Source of the DNA: Streptomyces subrutilus
GTDB lineage: Bacteria > Actinomycetota > Actinomycetes > Streptomycetales > Streptomycetaceae
Assembly: GCF_008704535.1 (NCBI RefSeq)
Contig: NZ_CP023701.1
Location: 3,908,501 to 3,972,500, forward strand
Reading direction: 5' to 3'
Length of the DNA stretch: 64,000 nucleotides
Within the stretch, counting starts at the first letter, position 1; the number at the start of each line of letters is the position of its first letter. Below the pieces are notes generated by a model, which saw nothing but the letters and a program-made list of their open reading frames with translations, was not told the DNA's origin and made no database searches. A program made the translations under genes and the position numbers. Shown here in pieces: positions 43,344 through 52,708 of this stretch.

Positions 43344-44384
43344 GTGACTGTCATCGCGACCGAAAGCCTGAGCAAGCGGTACCCCCGAGTGACCGCCCTC
43401 GACCGGCTCTCCCTGGACATCGGGCCTGGTGTGACCGGCCTCGTGGGTGCCAACGGAGCCGGCAAGTCCACGCTGATCAAAATTCTGCTGGGACTGTCCC
43501 CCGCCACCGAGGGCAGCGCCGCCGTGCTCGGCCTCGACGTCACCACGCATGGCAGCGCCATCCGTGAACGCGTCGGCTACATGCCCGAGCACGACTGCCT
43601 GCCACCCGACGTCTCGGCCACCGAGTTCGTCGTCCACATGGCGCGCATGTCCGGGCTGCCGCCGACCGCGGCCCGGGAGCGCACCGCGGACACCCTGCGC
43701 CACGTCGGGCTGTACGAGGAGCGCTATCGCCCCATCGGCGGCTACTCCACCGGCATGAAGCAGCGCGTCAAGCTGGCCCAGGCGCTGGTCCACGACCCGC
43801 AGCTGGTCCTCCTCGACGAGCCCACCAACGGCCTCGACCCGGTCGGCCGCGACGAGATGCTCGGACTGATCCGCCGCGTCTACACCGACTTCGGCATCTC
43901 CGTCCTGGTCACCTCCCACCTCCTCGGAGAGCTGGAGCGGACCTGCGACCACGTCGTGGTCGTCGACGGCGGCAAGCTGCTGCGCTCCAGCTCCACCAGC
44001 GACTTCACCCAGACCACCGCGACCCTCGCGGTCGAGGTCACCGACTCCGACGCCCACCCGGACGGCACCGCAGCCCTGCGCAAGGCGCTCGGCGAAGCGG
44101 GCCTGACCCTCCACGCGGGCGAGGAGGAGGGCCTGCCCGGCGCCGGCCACATCCTGCTCGTCGAAGCCACCGGCGAGCAGACCTACGACACGGTCCGCGA
44201 CACCGTCGCCGATCTGGGCCTCGGCCTGGTCCGCATGGAGCAGCGCCGCCACCACATCGCCGAGGTCTTCCGCGACGACCGGCCCGCCCACGCGGCCCAG
44301 TCCGCGCAGACCGCCCAGCCCGCGCCCGCGGCCCAGCCCGCGCACACCGCCCAGCAGAAGGGAGCCGGTTCCGATGGCGCCTGA
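43344..44384 (+). CDS. ABC transporter ATP-binding protein
   Basis: 346 aa. Walker A GANGAGKST (about residues 34-42), Q/His-loop regions, signature YSTGMKQRVKLAQAL, Walker B LVLLDEPTNGLD. Residues after about 315 are a low-complexity tail of Ala, Gln and Pro (AQPAPAAQPAHTAQQ). GTG start. It overlaps the next gene by 11 bp and forms an exporter with it; type resembles ABC-2 drug or antibiotic exporters. Second ATPase-permease pair follows in the same operon. Confidence 0.92.
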   Translation: MTVIATESLSKRYPRVTALDRLSLDIGPGVTGLVGANGAGKSTLIKILLGLSPATEGSAAVLGLDVTTHGSAIRERVGYMPEHDCLPPDVSATEFVVHMARMSGLPPTAARERTADTLRHVGLYEERYRPIGGYSTGMKQRVKLAQALVHDPQLVLLDEPTNGLDPVGRDEMLGLIRRVYTDFGISVLVTSHLLGELERTCDHVVVVDGGKLLRSSSTSDFTQTTATLAVEVTDSDAHPDGTAALRKALGEAGLTLHAGEEEGLPGAGHILLVEATGEQTYDTVRDTVADLGLGLVRMEQRRHHIAEVFRDDRPAHAAQSAQTAQPAPAAQPAHTAQQKGAGSDGA

Positions 44385-45261
44385 CACCTCGACCCAGATC
44401 CACAACATCGGCTACCGGTCCTACGACGGGGCCCGGCTCGGCCGCGGCTACGCCCGCACCTCACTGTTCTCGCAGTCCCTGCGGGGCGCGTTCGGGCTCG
44501 GCCGCTCGGCCAAGTCCAAGGTGCTGCCGATGATCCTCTTCGCGGTGATGTGCATCCCCGCGCTGATCATCGTCGCCGTGGCCATCGCGGTCCCCGGCTC
44601 CACCGAGCTGCCGATCAAGTACACGACGTACGCCTTGACCACCCAGGTGGTCATCGGCCTCTTCCTCGCCTCCCAGGCGCCCCAGTCGGTCTCCCGGGAC
44701 CTGCGCTTCAAGACCGTGCCGCTCTACTTCTCGCGGCCCGTCGAGCGGGTCGACTACGTCGTCGCCAAATACGCGGCGATGGCCTCGGCCCTGTTCATCC
44801 TGACCGCCGTACCGCTGCTGATCATGTGGATCGGCTCGCTGCTGGCGAAGTTCGACTTCGGTGACCAGACCAAGGGATTCGGACAGGGACTCGTGTCTGT
44901 CTTCATGCTGTCGCTGCTCTTCGCGGGAGTGGGCCTGGTCATGGCCGCGCTCACCCCGCGCCGCGGGTTCGGCGTGGCCGCCATCATCGCCGTGCTCCTG
45001 ATCCCGTACGGCGCGGTGACCGCCGTCCAGGGCATCGCGTACAGCACGGGCAACGCCGGAGCGATCGACTGGATGGGCCTGTTCTCCCCGATCACCCTGA
45101 TCGACGGCCTCCAGACGGCCTTCCTCGGCGCGACCTCGGCCTTCCCCGGGGGCGAGGGCCCCTCGGCCGGTACCGGCGCCGTCTACCTGCTCGTCATCCT
45201 CGGCCTCATCGCCGGCTCCTACGCCGCACTGATGGCCCGCTACCGGAAGGCCGGGCTGTGA
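44374..45261 (+). CDS. ABC-2-type transporter permease
   Basis: 295 aa with six or so hydrophobic helices (e.g. VLPMILFAVMCIPALIIVAVA, GLVSVFMLSLLFAGVGLVMAA). The cytoplasmic N-terminus starts IHNIGYRSYDGARLGR, and SVSRDLRFKTVPLYFSRPV is a family-like segment. Translationally linked to the upstream ATPase and overlapping the next ATPase start by 4 bp (GTGA). Confidence 0.9.
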   Translation: MAPDTSTQIHNIGYRSYDGARLGRGYARTSLFSQSLRGAFGLGRSAKSKVLPMILFAVMCIPALIIVAVAIAVPGSTELPIKYTTYALTTQVVIGLFLASQAPQSVSRDLRFKTVPLYFSRPVERVDYVVAKYAAMASALFILTAVPLLIMWIGSLLAKFDFGDQTKGFGQGLVSVFMLSLLFAGVGLVMAALTPRRGFGVAAIIAVLLIPYGAVTAVQGIAYSTGNAGAIDWMGLFSPITLIDGLQTAFLGATSAFPGGEGPSAGTGAVYLLVILGLIAGSYAALMARYRKAGL

Positions 45262-46169
45262 CCATCATCGACATCGACCACACCTCGCGCTGGTTCGGGA
45301 ACGTCGTCGCCGTCAACGACGTGACCATGCGCATCGGGCCCGGCGTCACCGGGCTCCTCGGTCCCAACGGCGCGGGCAAGTCCACGCTCATCAACATGAT
45401 GGGAGGCTTCCTGGCCCCCTCGACCGGCACCGTCACCCTCGACGGCACGCCGATCTGGCGCAACGAGCAGGTCTACCGGCAGATCGGCGTCGTGCCCGAA
45501 CGCGAGGCCATGTACGACTTCCTCACCGGCCGCGAGTTCGTCGTCGCCAACGCGGAACTGCACGGGCTCGGCGACGCGGACGCCCAGCGGGCACTGGCCA
45601 CCGTCGAGATGGAGTACGCCCAGGACCGCAAGATCTCCACGTACTCCAAGGGCATGCGCCAGCGCGTGAAGATGGCCTCCGCCCTGGTCCACGACCCGTC
45701 CGTGCTCCTCCTCGACGAACCGTTCAACGGGATGGACCCGCGCCAGCGGATGCAGCTCATGGACCTGCTGCGGCGCATGGGCGACGCCGGACGGACCGTG
45801 CTGTTCTCCTCGCACATCCTGGAGGAGGTCGAGCAGCTCGCCTCCCACATCGAGGTCGTGGTCGCCGGCCGGCACGCCGCCTCCGGCGACTTCCGCAAGA
45901 TCCGCCGCCTGATGACCGACCGCCCCCACCGCTACCTCGTCCGCTCCTCCGACGACCGGGCCCTCGCCGCGGCCCTGATCGCCGACCCGTCCACGGCCGG
46001 CATCGAGGTCGACCTCAAGGAAGGCGCCCTGCGCATCCAGGCCGTCGACTTCGGGCGCTTCACCGAGCTGCTGCCGCGGGTCGCCCGCGCGCACGGCATC
46101 CGGCTGCTGACGGTCTCGCCCTCCGACGAGTCCCTCGAGTCGGTCTTCTCCTACCTCGTCGCGGCCTGA
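45258..46169 (+). CDS. ABC transporter ATP-binding protein (second)
   Basis: 303 aa. Walker A GPNGAGKST, signature YSKGMRQRVKMASAL, Walker B VLLLDEPFNGMD and the switch His in LFSSHILEEVE. Paralogous to the ATPase three genes upstream, suggesting a duplicated pair. It starts at GTG overlapping the permease stop and is followed 14 bp later by its own permease. Confidence 0.93.
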   Translation: MTIIDIDHTSRWFGNVVAVNDVTMRIGPGVTGLLGPNGAGKSTLINMMGGFLAPSTGTVTLDGTPIWRNEQVYRQIGVVPEREAMYDFLTGREFVVANAELHGLGDADAQRALATVEMEYAQDRKISTYSKGMRQRVKMASALVHDPSVLLLDEPFNGMDPRQRMQLMDLLRRMGDAGRTVLFSSHILEEVEQLASHIEVVVAGRHAASGDFRKIRRLMTDRPHRYLVRSSDDRALAAALIADPSTAGIEVDLKEGALRIQAVDFGRFTELLPRVARAHGIRLLTVSPSDESLESVFSYLVAA

Positions 46170-46183
46170 AGGAGCTGGCACCC

Positions 46184-46903
46184 ATGTACAACCCCACCGT
46201 CGCCCGGCTCACCTACCGGGCCCTGCTCGGCCGCCGCCGGGCGCTGATCCTCTTCCTGCTGCCGGCCCTGCTGATCGTCATCGCCATCGCCGTGCGCGCC
46301 CTCACCGGTGTGGACGACAAGGTCGCCGCCGACCTGCTGGGCGGTTTCGCCCTGGCCACCATGGTCCCGCTGATCGGCGTCATCGCCGGTACGGGCGCCA
46401 TCGGCCCCGAGATCGACGACGGCTCGATCGTCTACCTGCTGTCCAAGCCGGTGAAGCGCCCGACGATCATCATGACCAAGCTGATCGTCGCCGTCGCCGT
46501 CACCATGGCCTTCTCCGCGATCCCCACTCTGATCGCCGGCTTCATCCTCAACGGCAACGGCCAGCAGATCGCCGTCGCGTACACGGTCGCCGCCCTCGTC
46601 GCCTCGATCGCCTACAGCGCGCTGTTCCTGCTGCTGGGCACGGTCAGCCGGCACGCGGTCGTCTTCGGCCTCGTCTACGCGCTGATCTGGGAGTCGCTCT
46701 TCGGCAGTCTGGTCTCCGGGGCCAAGACCCTCAGCGTCCAGCAGTGGGCCCTGTCGCTGGCCGAGAAGATCGCCGGCGAGGGATACGTCGACGCGACCGT
46801 CGGCCTGCCCACCGCCGTGGTCCTGCTCTCCGTCGTCACCGTCGGCGCCACCGTCTACGCCGGGCAGAAGCTGCGCCGGCTCACCCTCGCCGGCGAGGAG
46901 TAG
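46184..46903 (+). CDS. ABC-2-type transporter permease (second)
   Basis: 239 aa with about six helices (e.g. ALILFLLPALLIVIAIAVRAL, FALATMVPLIGVIAGTGAIG, VVLLSVVTVGATVYAG). EIDDGSIVYLLSKPVKRPTIIMTK is the conserved cytoplasmic segment of ABC-2 permeases. AAGGAGCTGG precedes the ATG. Last gene of the four-gene transporter operon, followed by a strong hairpin. Confidence 0.92.
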   Translation: MYNPTVARLTYRALLGRRRALILFLLPALLIVIAIAVRALTGVDDKVAADLLGGFALATMVPLIGVIAGTGAIGPEIDDGSIVYLLSKPVKRPTIIMTKLIVAVAVTMAFSAIPTLIAGFILNGNGQQIAVAYTVAALVASIAYSALFLLLGTVSRHAVVFGLVYALIWESLFGSLVSGAKTLSVQQWALSLAEKIAGEGYVDATVGLPTAVVLLSVVTVGATVYAGQKLRRLTLAGEE

Positions 46904-46937
46904 CACCGCGCCGCTCCCACCGAACCCGCGGTGCACC

Positions 46938-46973
46938 TGTGCCCCGCCCGGCCCACCGGCCGGGCGGGGCACA
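46938..46973 (+). terminator. Terminator of the ABC operon
   Basis: A 16 bp perfect stem (left 46938-46953, right 46958-46973) with a 4 nt loop lies 34 bp after the last permease stop. Confidence 0.88.
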
Positions 46974-46996
46974 GCCGCGCGCGGCATCATCGGGGC

Positions 46997-47659
46997 ATGA
47001 TCGACCACCCCGAGCCCGAGCCTTCCAGGCCCCTGCGGTCCTGGATACGCTCCTCGCCCGGAACGCACCTCTGGTTGCTGATCATCGCGATCACCAGCGT
47101 CATCGTGGTGATCGCCCCCGACCGGGTGGAGAACGTGCTGCTCCACCGCAACAGCAGCAACATCCACCAGCTCGTCCAGCATCCCCTCCGGGCGCTCCTC
47201 AGCAGCGCCTTCTGGATCGAGGACCCGGCCTCGCTGGCCCTCTACGCGGCCCTCTTCGAGCTGTTCCACGCGCCCGTCGAACGCTGGCTCGGCACCCCGC
47301 GCTGGCTGCTGATCGTCGCGACCGCGCACGTCGTCGCCACTCTGGTCAGCCAGAAGGTCCTGCTGACGGCCATCCAGGACCATCGCGCACCGCGCAGCAT
47401 GACGCACGTCGTGGACATCGGCGTCAGCTACGGTCTCGCCGCCGCCGCGGGCGTGCTCACCTACCGGCTGCCCGGTCCCTGGAGATGGTTCTACCTCGCC
47501 GGAGTGGTCGCTTTCTTCGGCCTCCCGCTGGCCACCGGCGGCACCTTCACCGACCTGGGCCACGCCATCGCGCTCTCCGTCGGGCTGCTCGCCTGGCCGC
47601 TCACCCGGCACGGTGTTTCACGTGAAACACACCCGACGTTTCACGTGAAACGCGGCTAG
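46997..47659 (+). CDS. Rhomboid-like membrane protein; 3' end made of two parS sites
   Basis: 220 aa. Six hydrophobic helices; features such as AALFELFHAPVERWLGTPRWL, ATAHVVATLVSQ, and VDIGVSYGLAAAAGVLTYRL recall rhomboid-like proteins, with His and Gly placements, but a clear GxSG catalytic serine is not visible (VDIGVSYGL is the nearest). The last 16 residues read GVSRET, then HPTFHVKRG, which are the translations of two parS copies in two frames. ATG 46997 has GGGGC upstream. Confidence 0.75.
   Translation: MIDHPEPEPSRPLRSWIRSSPGTHLWLLIIAITSVIVVIAPDRVENVLLHRNSSNIHQLVQHPLRALLSSAFWIEDPASLALYAALFELFHAPVERWLGTPRWLLIVATAHVVATLVSQKVLLTAIQDHRAPRSMTHVVDIGVSYGLAAAAGVLTYRLPGPWRWFYLAGVVAFFGLPLATGGTFTDLGHAIALSVGLLAWPLTRHGVSRETHPTFHVKRG
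47615..47651. promoter_or_regulatory. parS: parS cluster 5: two ParB sites inside the 3' end of a gene
   Basis: Perfect GTTTCACGTGAAAC at 47615-47628 and 47638-47651 (23 bp apart). Both are read through by the rhomboid-like gene, giving VSRET and FHVK. Confidence 0.95.
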
Positions 47660-47834
47660 TCGGCTTTCGCCTCCCTGCGCCTGCGATACGCCGAAATTCG
47701 GTGGTACGCGGCTTCCGTCCGGGGCAGAGTGAGCCGTGCGGGGAGCAACAAAAGGTCCGGGGCAACCACTTCGAGCGCGCCGTCCGGCGCGGGCTGTCCC
47801 GGACCTCTCGTACGTCGTGCGGAGCCACCGCAGG

Positions 47835-48647
47835 TCAGGCGGCGCCCAGCAGGCGCTCCAGCACCACCGCGATGCCGTCCTCCTCGTTGGACGTCGTCAC
47901 CTCGTCGGCCACCGCCTTCAGCTCCGGATGGGCATTGGCCATGGCCACGCCGTGCGCCGCCCAGCCGAACATCGGGATGTCGTTGGGCATGTCGCCGAAG
48001 GCGATCGTCTCGGCCGCCTTCACGCCCAGCCGGCGCGCGGCCAGCGACAGACCGGTGGCCTTGCTCAGGCCGAGCGGGAGGATCTCCACCACGCCGGGAC
48101 CCGCCATCACGATGTCCACCAGACTGCCCACCGTCTCCCGGGCCACCTTGACCAGGGCGTCGTCGCCCAGGCCCGGGTGCTGGATGTACAGCTTGTTGAG
48201 CGGGGCGGCCCACACGGCGGTGGTGTCTTCCAGGTAGACGGCCGGAAGGCCCTCCTGCACCTGGTAGCCGGGCCCGATCAGCACGTCGCCGTCCACCCCG
48301 TCCCGGCTGGCCGCGAGCGCCAGCGGGCCGATCTCGGCCTCCAGCTTCGACAGCGCCAGCCCGGCCAGCTGCCGGTCCAGCGTCACCGAGGTCAGCAGCC
48401 GGTGCGTCCCCGCGTCGTAGACCTGGGCGCCCTGCCCGCACACGGCGATCCCCCGGTAGCCGAGGTCGTCGAGCACGTGCCGGGTCCAGGGCACGGCCCG
48501 GCCGGTGACGATGATGTGGGCCGCGCCCGCCGCGGTCGCGGCGAGCAGCGCCTCACGGGTGCGTTCGGAGACGGTGTCGTCGCCGCGCAGCAGCGTGCCG
48601 TCGAGGTCCGTCGCGACGAGCTTGTACGGGAACGGGGCCGGGCTCAC
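47835..48647 (-). CDS. Cof-type HAD phosphatase (HAD-IIB)
   Basis: 270 aa. Motif I is [17 protein letters not shown], motif II is [10 protein letters not shown], motifs III/IV are [35 protein letters not shown]. Begins PFPYKL close to the start. The GTG start overlaps the serS stop (GTGA), so it is translated from the serS transcript. Paralogue of the gene at 29623-30501. Substrate unknown; such genes next to serS could be housekeeping. Confidence 0.9.
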   Translation of the reverse strand: MSPAPFPYKLVATDLDGTLLRGDDTVSERTREALLAATAAGAAHIIVTGRAVPWTRHVLDDLGYRGIAVCGQGAQVYDAGTHRLLTSVTLDRQLAGLALSKLEAEIGPLALAASRDGVDGDVLIGPGYQVQEGLPAVYLEDTTAVWAAPLNKLYIQHPGLGDDALVKVARETVGSLVDIVMAGPGVVEILPLGLSKATGLSLAARRLGVKAAETIAFGDMPNDIPMFGWAAHGVAMANAHPELKAVADEVTTSNEEDGIAVVLERLLGAA

Positions 48648-49921
48648 TTGGCGATCGGCTCCAGGAACTCGCGGCCGCCGAGGTAGGGACGGAGCACCTG
48701 GGGCACCCGTACCGAGCCGTCGGCCTGCTGGTGGTTCTCCAGGATCGCGACGATCGTGCGCGGCACGGCACACAGGGTGCCGTTCAGCGTGGAGAGCGGC
48801 TGCGTCTTCTTGCCGTCGCGGTAGCGGATCGACAGGCGGCGGGCCTGGAATCCGTCGCAGTTCGAGGCGGAGGTCAGCTCGCGGTACTTGCCCTGGGTCG
48901 GGATCCACGCCTCGCAGTCGAACTTGCGGGAGGCGGAGGAGCCCAGGTCACCGGTGGCGACGTCGATCACCTGGAAGGGCAGCTCCAGACTGGTCAGCCA
49001 CTGCTTCTCCCACTCCAGGAGGCGCTGGTGCTCGGCCTCGGCCTCCTCCGGCGCGACGTACGAGAACATCTCGACCTTGTCGAACTGGTGGACGCGGAAG
49101 ATGCCGCGGGTGTCCTTGCCGTAGGTGCCGGCCTCACGGCGGAAGCAGGGCGAGAAGCCCGCGTACCGCAGCGGCAGCTTGTCGGCCTCGATGATCTCGT
49201 CCATGTGGTACGCGGCGAGCGGGACCTCGGAGGTGCCGACCAGGTAGTAGTCGTCCTTCTCCAGGTGGTAGACGTTCTCCGCGGCCTGGCCGAGGAAGCC
49301 GGTGCCCTCCATGGCCCGCGGGCGGACCAGCGCGGGGGTCAGCATCGGGATGAAGCCGGCCTCGGTGGCCTGCGCGATGGCCGCGTTGACCAGCGCCAGC
49401 TCCAGCAGGGCGCCCACACCGGTCAGGTAGTAGAAGCGCGAGCCCGACACCTTGGCGCCGCGCTCGACGTCGATGGCGCCCAGCGATTCGCCGAGCTCCA
49501 GGTGGTCCTTGGGCTCGAAGCCCTCGGCAGCGAAGTCGCGGATGGCGCCGTGCGTCTCCAGGACGGTGAAGTCCTCTTCCCCGCCGATGGGGACGTCCTC
49601 GTGGACGATGTTGCCGAGCTGGAGGAGCAGCTGCTTGGCCGCTTCGTCGGCCTCGTTCTGCTCGGCCTCGGCCGCCTTGACGTCCTGCTTGAGCTGCTCG
49701 GCCTTCTTCAGCAGCTCGGCCCGCTCCTCCGGAGAGGCCTTCGGGATGAGCTTGCCGAGCGACTTCTGCTCGTTGCGCAGTTCGTCGAAGCGCATGCCGG
49801 AGGACCTGCGGCGCTCGTCGGCGGAGAGCAGTGCGTCGACGAGCTCGACGTCCTCTCCACGGGCGCGCTGCGAGGCGCGGACACGGTCAGGGTCTTCACG
49901 GAGCAGCCGGAGGTCAATCAC
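48644..49921 (-). CDS. serS: Seryl-tRNA synthetase
   Basis: 425 aa class II synthetase. N-terminal coiled-coil arm (about 30-100: [34 protein letters not shown]). The catalytic core has motif 2 [32 protein letters not shown], and motif 3 [22 protein letters not shown] start with GGAGGG almost adjacent to it. The DnaA-box cluster lies 200-500 bp upstream. Confidence 0.98.
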   Translation of the reverse strand: MIDLRLLREDPDRVRASQRARGEDVELVDALLSADERRRSSGMRFDELRNEQKSLGKLIPKASPEERAELLKKAEQLKQDVKAAEAEQNEADEAAKQLLLQLGNIVHEDVPIGGEEDFTVLETHGAIRDFAAEGFEPKDHLELGESLGAIDVERGAKVSGSRFYYLTGVGALLELALVNAAIAQATEAGFIPMLTPALVRPRAMEGTGFLGQAAENVYHLEKDDYYLVGTSEVPLAAYHMDEIIEADKLPLRYAGFSPCFRREAGTYGKDTRGIFRVHQFDKVEMFSYVAPEEAEAEHQRLLEWEKQWLTSLELPFQVIDVATGDLGSSASRKFDCEAWIPTQGKYRELTSASNCDGFQARRLSIRYRDGKKTQPLSTLNGTLCAVPRTIVAILENHQQADGSVRVPQVLRPYLGGREFLEPIAK

Positions 49922-50447
49922 CCCTCCAGGCTACCGGGCCGGGGTTCCGGGGATCACACCGATATCACGCTGCGTGGCGCTATGCCCCAATTGCCGCTAA
50001 TGGATAAGTCTCGACGGCTGGCCGGAAGTGATCCTTCTCGGTCGGCCGATAAAACTGCCGCCATTCACCGGAAAGGGGCACAAGGGCGGCGGGGCGGCAG
50101 GCCGTGAGCAGGGCCGCGGTCCGTTCCTTGTCCACAGGAATGGGCTGCGGCAGCAGCTTATCCACAGGGTGTGTGCGGAATCTGTGGACACCGGAATAGA
50201 TCAATCCCGATCGTTGGTCGGCCGGGACGAATCAGGGTTCAAACCACCCTCACACACTCATTCGGGTGGGAATGACTCGTCCCAAAGAGTTGATCGGTGA
50301 TACAGGGGTGACGCCGTTCACCTACCGCTCTCCAGCGCGAAACCTGGCGCCCCTACCGATTTGTCGACCTTGTCGAGCTGTTCTGTCGACTTGTCCCCAG
50401 GCCCCCATCCCGGCCTGTGGATAACTCTGTGGACAGTGGACGAACTC
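49922..50447. other. 526 bp intergenic region rich in DnaA boxes
   Basis: Between serS and pheA, both on the minus strand. I see no gene. The region is less GC-rich than its neighbours and has a string of TTGTCCACA-like and TTATCCACA-like motifs, listed in the next entry, plus a repeated CGACTTGTC/CGACCTTGTCG-type pattern at 50361-50396. Confidence 0.75.
50128..50436. promoter_or_regulatory. DnaA-box cluster between serS and pheA
   Basis: Perfect boxes: TTGTCCACA 50128-50136, TTATCCACA 50158-50166, TGTGGATAA 50416-50424 (reverse). One-mismatch boxes: TGTGGACAC 50183-50191, TTGTCCCCA 50391-50399, TGTGGACAG 50428-50436. Six boxes within 309 bp. In S. coelicolor an oriC-neighbouring DnaA-box cluster that restrains initiation has been reported; from memory it may be this intergenic region. 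Confidence 0.85.
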
Positions 50448-51383
50448 CTACGCCCTGCCGTCGAGGCAGCGCGCCAGCCAGTCCGAAGCGGCCGTGAAGT
50501 CACCTTCCGCGGTACCCGCGCGGGGCGGGCGCACGTCACCCAGAGCGACGCCCGCGCGCGGGTACGAACCGAGGAAGCGGACCTGCGGGCAGGTCCGCTT
50601 GAGGCCCATGAGGGCTTCGCTGACGCGGCGGTCGGAGACGTGGCCCTCGGCGTCGACCGCGAAGCAGTAGTTGCCGATGCCGGCGCCGGTCGGCCGGGAC
50701 TGGATCAGCATCAGGTTCACCCCGCGCACGGCGAACTCCTGGAGCAGCTCCAGCAGGGCACCAGGGTGGTCGTCGCCGAGCCAGAGCACCACGGAGGTCT
50801 TGTCGGCGCCCGTCGGCGCGGACGGCCGGGCCGGCCGCCCGACGAGCACGAAGCGGGTCTCGGCGTTCTCGGCGTCGTGGATGTCGGTGACCAGCGGGAC
50901 CAGCCCGTAGGTGGCGGCGGCGAACTCGCCGGCGAAGGCGGCGTCGAACCGGCCCTCCTGGACCAGGCGCGCACCGTCCGCGTTGGAGGCGGCCGACTCC
51001 CACACGGCATCGGGCAGGTTGGCCCGCAGCCAGTTGCGCACCTGGGGCTGGGCGACCGGGTGCCCGGTGACGGTCTTGATGTCCGACAGGGCCGTCCCCG
51101 GCCGCACGAGCAGCGCGAAGGCGATGGTGAGCAGCACCTCGCGGTAGATCATCAGGGGCTCGCCGGAGGAGAGCTCGTCGAGCGTGGCGGTGACCCCGCC
51201 CTCCACCGAGTTCTCGATCGGGACCAGCGCGGCCGCGGCCTCGCCGGTGCGCACGGCGTCCAGGGCGGCCGGAACCGACACCATCGGGACCAGTTCGCGG
51301 GTCGCGGCTTCGGGCAGCGTGCGGAGGGCGGCTTCGGTGAACGTGCCCTCGGGACCGAGATAGGTGAAGCGGGTGGCCGTCAT
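50448..51383 (-). CDS. pheA: Prephenate dehydratase
   Basis: 311 aa. N-terminal TYLGPEGTFTEAAL, central ENSVEGGVTATLDEL and the TRF motif ENAETRFVLVGR (catalytic Thr). The C-terminal ACT domain (about 205-290) has GVNLMLIQSRPTGAGIGNYCF, the phenylalanine-binding ESRP/GALV equivalents. Converts prephenate to phenylpyruvate. The ACT domain implies feedback control by phenylalanine. Confidence 0.96.
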   Translation of the reverse strand: MTATRFTYLGPEGTFTEAALRTLPEAATRELVPMVSVPAALDAVRTGEAAAALVPIENSVEGGVTATLDELSSGEPLMIYREVLLTIAFALLVRPGTALSDIKTVTGHPVAQPQVRNWLRANLPDAVWESAASNADGARLVQEGRFDAAFAGEFAAATYGLVPLVTDIHDAENAETRFVLVGRPARPSAPTGADKTSVVLWLGDDHPGALLELLQEFAVRGVNLMLIQSRPTGAGIGNYCFAVDAEGHVSDRRVSEALMGLKRTCPQVRFLGSYPRAGVALGDVRPPRAGTAEGDFTAASDWLARCLDGRA

Positions 51384-51425
51384 GTGATCAGCCTAATCCT
51401 GGGCGGTGCCCGCAGGAGGCGCTGT

Positions 51426-52703
51426 TCACCCTTCGAGCAGCCGCTGTCCGACGTACTCTCCGGCGCGGGGGCCCGGCGGTACGGCGTACAGGCCGCTCGA
51501 CTCGTGCCGGATGAACGCCGACAGCGCGTCCCCCCGATCGAGCTTGCGCTGGACGGGGACGAACCCGCGCAGCGGGTCGGCCTGCCAGCAGATGAAGAGC
51601 AGCCCGGCGTCGGGTGCGCCGTCGGCGTCGATCCCGTCGTGGAAGGAGAAGGGGCGCCGCAGCATGGCCGCCCCGCCGTTCTGTTCGGGGGCGGAGATCC
51701 GCGCGTGCGCGTTGGACGCGATGACGGGCTTCCCGTCGGGGCCGAGCTTGTCGAGGGCCATCTCGGTGGTTTCGCCGCCGCCGGTGAGCGGGGCGCCGGT
51801 GGCCTTGGTCCGGCCGATCACCTGCTCCTGCTGGGCGGTGGTCTGCCGGTCCCAGTCGTCGAGGAGCATGCGGATGCGCCGGACGACGGCGTACGAGCCG
51901 CCGGCCATCCACGCGTGCTCGGCCGGACCGGGGCCCGCGTCCGGCACGAAGATCCGCCGGTCGAAGTCGGGCTCCGCCGGCTTGGGGTTCCCGGTGCCGT
52001 CGACCTGGCCCATGAGGTTGCGCGCGGTCATCGGGGTGCCGGTGGCGCCGGGCGACCGGTTGAAGCCGTTCATCTGCCAGCGCACGCGGGCAGCCGTTCC
52101 CGCGTCCTTCTGCAGGGCCCGCAGGGCGTGGAAGGCGACGAGCCCGTCGTTCGCGCCGATCTGGACCCACAGGTCGCCGTTGCCGCGCCGCTCGTCGAGC
52201 CGGTCGGCGGAGAAGGCGGGCAGTGGATCGAGGGCGGTGGGGCGGCGGGCGGTGAGGCCGGTGCGCTCGAAGAAGGAGTGGCCGAACCCGAAGGTGACGG
52301 TGAGGGAGGACGGGCCGGCGTCGAGGGCGATGCCCGAGTCGGCGGAACCGGCGACCTCTCCCGCCATGAGCAGGCGGGCCGTGTCCGACCAGCGCCGCAG
52401 CAGGGCCGCGGCCTCGGGACGCCCGGCGCCCGGGGCGAGGTCGAAGGCGAGGAGGTGGCCCTTGGCCTGCAGGGGCGTGGTGATGCCGGACTGGTGGTCG
52501 CCGTGGAAGGCGACCTGCGTGGACCCGAGCGAAGCGAGGCTGCCCGCCGCTCCCGTGGCGGCGCCGCCCGCGGGTCCGGCCAGCGCGGAGTGGGCCATGG
52601 CGCCGCCGGTGGCGCCGAGGGCGAGGCCCGCGGCGCCCGCTGCGCCGACGGTGCCCAGCAGCCGGCGCCGGGAGATCTCGATGTCGGGGTTGCTCTCGGT
52701 CAC
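51426..52703 (-). CDS. dtpA: Tat-exported Dyp-type peroxidase (DtpA-like)
   Basis: 425 aa. The signal peptide has the twin-arginine motif SRRRLLGTVGAAGAAGLALG. The DyP motif GxxDG is MGQVDGTGNPKP (about residue 230), the proximal haem His is likely in the C-terminal NAHARISAPEQNG, and HDGIDADGAPDAGLLFICWQADP is family-typical. DtpA in Streptomyces lividans works with Sco and the copper chaperone in maturing the GlxA cuproenzyme; position and gene order here fit that. GTG start. Confidence 0.92.
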   Translation of the reverse strand: MTESNPDIEISRRRLLGTVGAAGAAGLALGATGGAMAHSALAGPAGGAATGAAGSLASLGSTQVAFHGDHQSGITTPLQAKGHLLAFDLAPGAGRPEAAALLRRWSDTARLLMAGEVAGSADSGIALDAGPSSLTVTFGFGHSFFERTGLTARRPTALDPLPAFSADRLDERRGNGDLWVQIGANDGLVAFHALRALQKDAGTAARVRWQMNGFNRSPGATGTPMTARNLMGQVDGTGNPKPAEPDFDRRIFVPDAGPGPAEHAWMAGGSYAVVRRIRMLLDDWDRQTTAQQEQVIGRTKATGAPLTGGGETTEMALDKLGPDGKPVIASNAHARISAPEQNGGAAMLRRPFSFHDGIDADGAPDAGLLFICWQADPLRGFVPVQRKLDRGDALSAFIRHESSGLYAVPPGPRAGEYVGQRLLEG

Positions 52704-52708
52704 GCTGT

